Below are positions 56,615-64,000 of a DNA stretch of 64,000 bases, piece by piece; position 1 is the stretch's first letter, and each line of letters starts with the position of its first letter. Origin of the DNA: Siphonodentalium dalli (lineage: Eukaryota > Mollusca > Scaphopoda > Gadilida > Siphonodentaliidae); contig CP136065.1 of assembly GCA_032622095.1 (NCBI GenBank), positions 20,576,134 to 20,640,133 of the forward strand, read 5' to 3'. A program made the translations under genes and the position numbers. The notes under the pieces are model-generated. The model worked only from the letters and a program-made list of their open reading frames with translations, was not told the origin of the DNA and ran no database searches.

Positions 56615-57485
56615 TAACAATCTAATTCATGCAATAGTCGATATAGTTATGCATTTGTAATGCCACTGGTAATGTGTAGCCTGTTGCATATGTAATATGC
56701 AGCATGTGCAATGTTGAGTCAAATGAAAAATTATCGCCAAGACTACAGTTTCACAATGTGACTTTATAGTAAATTATTGTTTTATTGATACTTGTTATCA
56801 ACATACACGTGCTTGAAGCCTAAGTGTAGCACATAACGAGATGGAATGTGACAAATACACCAATATATGTTAATCTGTCATTGCCACCAGAGCTTATCAC
56901 ACATACATCAGGAAATTCTGTGTTTTCTATGGAACGCCATAGCTGCCATATGTGGTTGTCATCCATATTATGAAGACCTTCCATTATATGGTATCCATTC
57001 ACCTTTATAAATCCATACATACTATATAAAGGTGAATGGACACCATATAAAGAACAAGGCCCATTGCCATATAAAGCCATGTATGATTTTCACACCATAT
57101 AAAGGCAGAACTACATCACAGAATAATGACAACCAAATAAGGCATGGTGTTCGATAGAAAACACAGAATATCCTGATGCAAGTGAGATAATGATGGAGTA
57201 TCATTCACCAGTGAATTTATCACATTAAAACTCGTTATGATATACAATTGAGATTCAATCACTATCAATCTGATAATAGTTATCAATAAAACAATCGTTT
57301 ACTTTGTAGTATTCACATCGTGAACAAAACTAGAGTCTTGGCAATACTTTTTTCATTTGAGCCAACATGCATCAGATGCATGACACCAGTGACAATACAA
57401 ACCAGTCTACGCATACTTTTGTCAAGTACTGTAACTTGAAGCATAACTATATCGACCATTGTACGAAATAGATTACTGGTATAGA
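56615..57485. mobile_element. 870-bp imperfect palindrome
   Basis: Left CAATAGTCGATATAGTTATGC near 56632 pairs with the complement of 57440-57465. Arms stay alignable inward through TCAAATGAAAAA-TATCGCCAAGACT, TTGTTTTATTGATA, ATAACGAG, CATCAGGAAATTCTGTGTTT and TCTATGGAACGCCAT. The centre is TCCATTCACCTTTATA/TATAAAGGTGAATGGA near 57017, with repeated ACCATATAAAG. Arms have diverged by substitutions and small indels. Confidence 0.82.
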
Positions 57486-57654
57486 TTAACGGATATATGA
57501 TCACTGAGTTAATTACATTTTTAGTTCTTATTAAACCTGATTATTCCATGTTTTATTTATTGTTATTTATATTTTATTTGGTACTTAATTGAATGAACTT
57601 TAATTATTCAAAAATAAGCTGGTTGTGCTTCGACAATGTTTGGCAAAGACGGTA

Positions 57655-57755
57655 ATACATTCCGATCGTAGTTCGATTTTCCATAAACCGAACACCTCTC
57701 TAAACCGAACAGAACGGTCGGTCCGAATGGTGTTTGGTTTGGAGAGGTTTTACTT
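57655..57755. repeat. Short inverted repeat with AAACCGAACA motif
   Basis: CCTCTCTAAACCGAACA pairs with the complement of GTTTGGTTTGGAGAGG about 40 bp away; a direct copy ATAAACCGAACACCTCTCT precedes it. Probably a transposon end remnant. Confidence 0.5.
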
Positions 57756-58321
57756 TACTGGGTAAAATGTGTAGTTCCTAGTGTCCGTTTCTCACAATAA
57801 TAGTCGTAGCTCGCTCCGGTCCAGTGATGAAAACGAATATTTTGATTTTATCAATGAATGGTGGTATACATGTACTATGAACGAAATTTATCAAAACACT
57901 AAGAAGTATATACCAATCGACTTACTTCAATAAATTATAAACTTGACCAAAATTGCCTACATACTCTGTGACAGAGGCTGATTATATCTAGACATGATAT
58001 GTGTTAATATTCACCAACGGTAAATATACCCGAAGTTACTACGGCTACTGCAATCGCATCAACTTGATTACCCCTTTTGTCTAATGTTACATGCATCTGC
58101 TGTACACACACCACAGCAGTGAGTGAATGGGCAACTCTCAAATAACAGCTTTAAACGCTGATCAGCACAAAACCTTGGGTGTTGGTAAGATATTTTCAAA
58201 GAAACTATGTCATATGGCACAATCTATCATTTTCGACAAAGAATGAAACGCTCTCTAAATTATGTTGACTCCGTTTTAGGCCGACCATCCATTATTCAAC
58301 AATGTAATCAAGTCATTCCCG

Positions 58322-58522
58322 CAAACATACATACTAACATACATACTAACATACATACTAACATACATACTAAACATACATACTAAACATACATACTAAA
58401 CATACATACTAAACATACATACTAACATACATACTAAACATACATACTAAACATACATACTAAACATACATACTAAACATACATACTAAACATACATACT
58501 AAACATACATACTAAGCATACA
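58322..58522. repeat. ACATACATACTAA minisatellite
   Basis: About 15 copies of a 13-14 bp unit (CATACATACTAA with AC or AAC between). Low complexity. Confidence 0.95.
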
Positions 58523-58651
58523 TAATATGCTTTCAGATCGCTTCTTACACGCAAAAACGTTGACATGGCATAAGGCGTCTGACCATTTGCCGAATACATC
58601 ACTAAATATCGTTTTGGGTATGGTTAAGATTTTGTTATGTTTAAGGCATAT

Positions 58652-58764
58652 TCATTTTCCAATAAGTCCACCATTTCGACCTGTTCCAATGTAGAGTTGT
58701 TGGGTGTTAGCTGAGCTTGTGTTCCCGGATAATGGAACAGCGGGAGCAGCAAGGTATGTAGCAT
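58652..58764 (-). CDS. Possible terminal exon, unknown function
   Basis: The minus strand has an acceptor CAAACATTTTCAG directly above 58764, a phase 1 start and 36 codons (ATYLAAPAVPLSG ... QLYIGTGRNGGLIGK) ending in TGA at 58652-58654. The Ala/Pro/Ser/Thr start and Gly-rich end resemble the C-terminal tail of a secreted or membrane protein. No domain is recognised and no upstream partner exon was found on the same strand, so this could be chance. Confidence 0.3.
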
Positions 58765-59454
58765 CTGAAAATGTTTGAATAATAATCGGTTATCCCATTT
58801 TGGTACATGGTTATTCTATATATATACTTCTATATCTCAATAGCCTTTATATTAACTTGGTGAGAGAATAAAGTATACTAGTAAAGTATTTGCGCTTGAG
58901 TTCACGATTGTTGATCAGGGAAATAACCAACATCGTGTGATTATCACCAACACCAGTTGATATGTCGCATTGTCATATTGTTGCTGAACACCGTTGTCGT
59001 ATTCGTTCGAGGAAAAGTTACCGAGAACTCCAGTTTGGATTATTTGATCAGAACCAAAGTTGGCATGTGTGTTTCTCGGCCAAAATACTGGCTAAGTTCG
59101 AATATGGGTTCCGTCCAATGATACGGCCCCATTTTGCGACTTAGAATTCACCTGGTTGAATAACAAGTTTACATATAAACTATATAACGTACGTATTTGG
59201 TTACACCCCAGCGATGCTCTTGGTTTAATAATGCTGATGACTTTTCAAAACACAGACTTCACGTGATGACGAATAGTTGCACTCCGAATGTACGAGTACT
59301 ACCCGGACATTGCCTCCTGGGTTCTGAACCAGAATTCCATTATGTCAAGCACAGTTCGGGGACGTGGATACCCCCCCCCCAACTGTGGTCAAAATGTTCA
59401 ACATGCAGTTGGACATTTCATGCTCGACAGAACATTAGTTGGAAGTTACACCAC

Positions 59455-59730
59455 ATATACGTTGAAATTGTTCTCAATGTTTAATTTTCCAACTAGTAAT
59501 AATTTGGGAATCTGTTGTTTTTAGACCAACAGTAGCAAATGTTTCTACTTTTGGTCAAAGGCTTTGTTTGAAATGGCCGTGAATTATCCAACCATAGTGG
59601 GTGTCAGGTTGGATATTTCTAACTGTTGAAACGCTTGGGGTACCAATGTTTCGTTCGAGGGGGACGTGCAGTTGGAGTTACAAGGTGGACACCCCAATGG
59701 GGACCATCTAGCCACGTCACCTACACCATT
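59455..59730 (+). repeat. Dispersed G/C-tract repeat, copy
   Basis: TTTAATTTTCCAACTAGTAA, TTTTTAGACCAACA, ACTTTTGGTCAAA, GTGTCAGGTTGGATATTTC, GGGGACGTGCAGTTGGAG, GGTGGACACCCCAATGGGG and CATCTAGCCACGTC are the clearest statement of the family. A preceding segment at 59360-59420 has a poly-C run. Confidence 0.6.
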
Positions 59731-61770
59731 ATATAGAATACTCTGAACATCTACACGTCGTCACGACTCGTCAGTATAAATACTTAGAATTCAGACATAA
59801 AATGGCTGTCCAAATTCTGCACGAGTATACCATTGTAAGTGCTCCGATGGCCATCGAGCATTTGAATCGTGTAACAAGAAGATATCACCACAAAACAGTT
59901 CAATTAACCTTTTGTCCAATGCTATCAAGCAGTAAAGTTCTTATTACATGCTTGATAATTATTGGCCATATTGGAAGTGGCTTTATTCAGTTTTACTCTG
60001 GGTGTGAACATGGTGAATCGGTTTATAAATATGTTTTAACCAACTATTCGCTATGCGCATTGGGCCTGGATTTTGGTACACATAACCAGTCGGGTTATAA
60101 TCTAGACTTGTGCGCATACACCAGAGCATGATGTAGAGACAAATGTGTGTATATATATAAATGCCCTCTATTATAAAGGATATATATATATATATACTGA
60201 AACAGTCTCCCTTCGTGATCCTTTATTCGGCGTCAGAAGGCCTGTGCTTCGCGCACATTTGGACCTAAGTATTCATATAGGTTCATATTAGACTTATTTT
60301 ATTCTGTTGGATGGCGCGGGCCACAGTGAAAAAACGTATATAAAGAGCGTACATCTGGTCTGAAAATAGGTTCATATTGAACCTAAATATTCGCATTTAT
60401 TTGATTTTCAATAGTGAGCTTATTTCAACTTGTGTGCTTTTTTTTATAATTTATTTAATTAATTTTTTTAATTCACAATTTTGAAAAACTAACGCTGTTA
60501 TAACCTCCGCCAGGGTACCCCGAGTTACCACACCAATTTTGGATGAAATCGGACAAGCAGTCTGGGAGAAAAATTAGAACAGACAGACAGTCGGACGGAC
60601 AGACAGATCCTACTCTGTTATTTATATAGATATATCATTTATGGTTTTGTTATCATTGCGTGAATCATAGAGGATATAAGAATTTATGAAACTCGATTGA
60701 TAAATTTGATTCACAACGAGTCGTATTCTCGTTGTGAATTTGTTGCCTCTTTGTTTTTTGTGTCTATTTTCGTTAGTGCAACGAAGTTGGACAAGAATTT
60801 AACCTTATTGAACAAAGCAATCATTTTCTATTTTCTGGTGTTGGTGTCATGCGCGACTTTTCGAAATAGTATTAATGCGCCTCAACCAATGTTAAGACGC
60901 GGCGCTGCCATTTTTTTGGCGCGATGATAAGTTATATGTAGCACCCGCTTATTCATCACAAGCGACAGATAGGGAAATATGTAATGGCTTTTTTGTGATA
61001 ATAGGGGTTTCATGTGATATAACAGAGTATACTCATTCATAGAGAAAATGGTATGTCCGTTTTGGTAGACTTTAACTGTGATTGCCGACTACTCCAAAAT
61101 ACGAAGTGCGTTGGTGTGTTCGTTTGCTACACCAAGGTCAACTCTCTAGAACGTCCCATGTGAAATTGATTGACAAGAGTGACCTGTTCCCGTTAGCTTT
61201 TTGCGAAAATGTCTTTCATTTGAATTATTATGTCACTGTGTTTGTTGACAATGTGTTATAAACAGGAACGTACCTAGAACTTCTACAATTACACAAATTA
61301 CCATCTTAGTTATAATACATGCACAACATTTACCAAACGTAAATACGTGTATCAGACTCTTCCTTCTGCTTTGGCAATTACCAACTGGCGGGGAATTAAA
61401 GATCTGAGTGATGGTTCAGCAGACCACCAATACCAACTTGGCAAGTTCTACGGATACTGAACATTATCTTTGTAGTGGAGTGCCCGAAATCTAGGGTCAG
61501 TCAAAACCCCATGTCAGCAGTGCCAACACCCAGTAGCAATTAACCACAAAATTACGACAAACTCAAACTGTTGTAAGAAATCACACACAAATGTAACATC
61601 CATCCAAACCATTCCAATCGACTGAAAATGTTCACCTTTTACATGCTTTCGCTGCTGTAATGATGCAGGGAAGACAACTCTAATTACTTTTGAATCTGAC
61701 CTTTATGTGTCACATGTACTTCCCAATGATGAATATGCCTCCTGATGAAGATTCTGTCAAGTGTCTACAT
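59731..61770. other. Non-coding stretch with minor repeats
   Basis: Contains an end of the 7.65-8.11 kb element type at 59998-60030 (TCTGGGTGTGAA, TCGGTTTATAAAT), an (AT)n tract near 60178-60196, a GACAGACAG/GGACGGACAG run near 60580-60605, and a perfect hairpin at 60710-60740. No exon is supported. The 109-codon plus frame at 59802 overlaps the repeat. Confidence 0.4.
60710..60740. repeat. Perfect 12-bp-arm hairpin
   Basis: ATTCACAACGAG pairs with CTCGTTGTGAAT across a 7-base loop. Confidence 0.8.
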
Positions 61771-61896
61771 TCACACGGAGGAACCGCTCCCGGGAAAACA
61801 AGGATATCCCGGGAAAACAAGGATGGCCAACGCGGCAACAAGTAAAATTTGTGTTTTCCGTGGCGGTGAAATTGAGTTTTCGCCGCCAAAGTCCAT
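61771..61896 (-). CDS. Small ORF with a hydrophobic segment
   Basis: On the minus strand, ATG at 61896 opens a 41-codon frame: MDFGGENSISPPRKTQ, a hydrophobic run ILLVAALAILVFPG, then a Cys/Gly/Ser tail and TGA at 61771. It looks like a signal anchor or signal-peptide exon whose donor I could not identify. Its 3' part lies over a short tandem repeat (CCCGGGAAAACAAGGAT, two copies). It may be fortuitous. Confidence 0.25.
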   Translation of the reverse strand: MDFGGENSISPPRKTQILLVAALAILVFPGYPCFPGSGSSV

Positions 61897-61899
61897 TTG

Positions 61900-62890
61900 T
61901 TAGGACAATGGGACGGTACGTATCACCTACCATTGATTTAACCCAGTGCACTGGTTATTGTGAAGGGTGCTGGCAGTGGTTAAATGTCTGAGCAAACGAT
62001 ACATGCTGCAGTAGTGGTGCCACCAACTGGATACCCTTGGCCAAAATACCGGCATTGTTGACAAAACATCCATCATTTTTTTTCAAAAATATACACTTAT
62101 CGGTGGGTGCGATTGAGCCGATTCGAAGCCAAACATCTCCCAAGCATTTCCACAAAATTTCAGTGCAAATGTCCCACAAATAAGCATTTTATTGAGCATA
62201 ACGTGAAGGTGGTGCAACGATTATTTGACAACGCGGGTGACGAGGAAGTGCCAACGCGGAACACAAGATACGAATGTATTCAAATATGATGTTCGAAAAT
62301 AGACCTGTGCAGCTATGTGGTACATATATCACCATTGTTGTTGATATATATGCCGTAAGATGCAAATCAAGTATCATATGATTATTCAGCTATGGAAATG
62401 TAGAAGTTATATAGCTATGTGGTATATACAACACGTGTACTCTTTGTCAATAACCCCTATATATGCGATCAAGTTCAATACGTTAACTACTTTTATATTT
62501 ACAGAACGAGATCGAATAGTGCCGATAGAAACTAGGTAGAATATAGGCTAACAGGTGATCATAACTTGCAGATATATACTTGTAGATACATGTAAATAGC
62601 ACTCATCTGTGTTAGTTTGCAGATATGGCATAGTAATGTTATCAAACATAAAAGACCTAGTAGCTAGACCCGATTTCGCTGTAATTCGTCGATTAGTGTA
62701 AACATATTTTTATTTACAAATCCAAACAAATAACATATTCTACAGTTGACATATATATGAAAAACAGAAGAGTTAATATATGGAAACGTGGATCAGACGA
62801 CAAGCCCGAGGGCTTATATGAAGTCTTCTTCTCTTTTATATATAGTTAGGGATGGACATAAACGGAGAAGACATCGTTAGCAATAGCAGG
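61900..62890. other. Non-coding stretch
   Basis: No supported exon. A minus frame at 61955-62179 has scattered cysteines but no recognisable domain or splice sites. Confidence 0.4.
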
Positions 62891-62896
62891 AGGCAG

Positions 62897-62903
62897 AGAT
62901 AGG

Positions 62904-62969
<66 letters not shown>

Positions 62970-62993
62970 GCGTGATAGAGAGAGAGAGAGAGG
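62897..62993. repeat. (GA)n microsatellite
   Basis: Near-continuous AG dinucleotides with a few interruptions (GCGAG, GTGAT). Polypurine on the plus strand. Confidence 0.97.
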
Positions 62994-63423
62994 CGAGAAA
63001 CTAGAAGACAAGGAGGGGACAGATGAAGTCGTGAAATGATGACAGTGGTGGGGAGTTTTCAATAATTGGATTGTTGCGTGATAAAAATGATGCGCGTCTT
63101 TTGTAATTTCAGGCGCCATTCGTCGATTAATTGGACGTTCAAAGTGAATTCATGCGAAATAAATTATGTACAAAGTCTGTTATCAACAAGTACATGAACA
63201 AATAGATTGACTTCGTTCTTAGTTTAATTATTAATATCTCCAATAATCTGATTTCGCATGTCAAATCCACTGTTATGTAAACATTACTTATACAGTGGAA
63301 ATACCGGGAAAAGTCTGATTAGTTCAATAAGATACCAAAGTTTAACCAAAACCTGATATTAAACATTGAAATATGTCAAAGCATTGAACAATATTCTGAA
63401 AATCATATTCAGACTACAATATT

Positions 63424-63655
63424 TTAATTTACTAGTAGTAATTACGTTACAACAGTTTAGCGATGTTTTAACTTAATAGTAGTAATTACGTTACAACAGT
63501 TTAACGATGTTTTAATTTACTATTATTAATTACGTTACTACAGTTTAGCGATGTTTTAATTTACTATTATTAATTACGTTACTACAGTTTAGCGATGTTT
63601 TAATTTACTAGTATTAATTACGTTACTACAGTTTAGCGATGTCTTAATTTAATTG
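63424..63655. repeat. 44-bp minisatellite, 5 copies
   Basis: TTAATTTACTAGTAGTAATT, ACGTTACAACAGTTTAGCGA, TG; the ATTACGTTAC anchor lies at 63441, 63485, 63529, 63573 and 63617. It adjoins the left edge of a MITE fragment. Confidence 0.93.
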
Positions 63656-63890
63656 TTAACAGTACCCACTTGATTTTAGAGTTATCCATCTTACACCCGC
63701 AGTTTGTCCGTTTTGAGCACGTGGTTCTGTCAACTTGTGGCCCACATCTCCGAAAATTAATAGATTTCAAGAATCGATATCTAATCACTCTTAGCTTTGA
63801 TGGGTGGGTTCCTCGACTTGAATCAAATATTTTTTACCCCCAAAGCCAAAGAAATAGTAATTTAGGAGTGTCTAATCGGATTGAGTACCT
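63656..63890. mobile_element. TTAA MITE family, right-half copy
   Basis: ACTTGATTTTAGAGTTATCC through ATCGATATCTAATCACTC and CTTTGATGGGTGGGTTCC to AATCGGATTGAGTACCT with TTAA at 63891-63894. The left terminal repeat is replaced by the 44-bp array. Confidence 0.88.
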
Positions 63891-63914
63891 TTAAATACTC
63901 GCTGACAAATAGTT

Positions 63915-64000
63915 CACTTATGGAATGTTCAGATAACAAGTTCAACATATGACATATATGAGGTCGTGTAATGAACTTATTATCTGAATATTACATCTAA
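63915..64000. repeat. Inverted pair of TGTTCAGATAA ends at the window edge
   Basis: ATGTTCAGATAACAAGTTCA near 63923 pairs with the complement of 63970-63994. The same ATGTTCAGATAATA string terminates the 68-bp repeats at 52-53 kb, so this may be an element end continuing outside the window. Confidence 0.55.

Noticed and set aside
62877-63119. 80-codon minus frame with Ser/Leu run
   Set aside because: Translation of the (GA)n microsatellite.

Overview
The window looks like non-coding-rich euchromatin or pericentromere-like DNA from an AT-rich animal genome. The only host coding material I can support is short exons with GT/AG splice sites. Everything else is satellites, nested DNA transposons, foldback (palindromic) elements and decayed retroelements. 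The L2/CR1-type LINE with an (ATT)n tail, C-type lectin and PAN-like exons, and the style of the dispersed repeats suggest a marine invertebrate, plausibly a lophotrochozoan such as a mollusc. That placement is inference, not proof. One 100-N assembly gap lies at 908-1007.

Layout. 1-7.6 kb: a 17-bp minisatellite, the gap, and a 6.6-kb satellite of 29-bp units with 71-bp and 925-bp higher-order periods. 7.6-14.8 kb: two exons of a minus-strand C-type lectin gene (14649-14806, then 8506-8773). The intron between them holds a 39-bp CRE-bearing repeat and an unusual GC-rich minus-strand ORF cassette (10.0-11.25 kb, continuing at 14377-14564). That cassette is split by a 3.1-kb transposon with a TTA target duplication, which itself contains a second TTA-flanked transposon and a third nested terminal-repeat pair. 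14.9-21 kb: two inverted copies of a transposon encoding a Myb/SANT-like protein. One copy carries two further insertions with clean target duplications, and its sister serves as the empty-site control; a 630-bp palindrome and TTAA MITEs lie nearby. 21-27 kb: MITEs, a 2.2-kb terminal-inverted-repeat element and a 175-bp near-perfect palindrome. 27.0-34.96 kb: an 8-kb satellite of 62-bp units.

36.6-44 kb: a CAGAG-ended transposon, a foldback element, a decayed ~190-bp satellite and mosaic inverted/tandem repeats. 45-46 kb: foldback MITEs and a minus-strand signal-peptide exon (45949-46000) whose splice phase fits the lectin exon at 14806; this is a tentative first exon of the same gene. 47.8-50.7 kb: a 5'-truncated, frameshifted LINE on the minus strand, abutting a 31-bp minisatellite. 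52.3-52.9 kb: a second reverse-transcriptase relic between pairs of 68-bp repeats. 54.2 kb: a PAN/apple-like exon with an in-frame stop and a MITE inserted 25 bp upstream of its splice acceptor. 55-64 kb: minisatellites, an 870-bp palindrome, a possible terminal exon at 58.7 kb, a GA microsatellite and more MITE fragments.

There are no operons, CRISPR arrays or recognisable RNA genes. The most unusual item is the split GC-rich ORF cassette at 10.0-14.56 kb, in which a hairpin module, a poly(A) signal and a GTCTATTAAT motif recur. The clearest biological gene is the lectin, which keeps the EPN motif but has lost WND.
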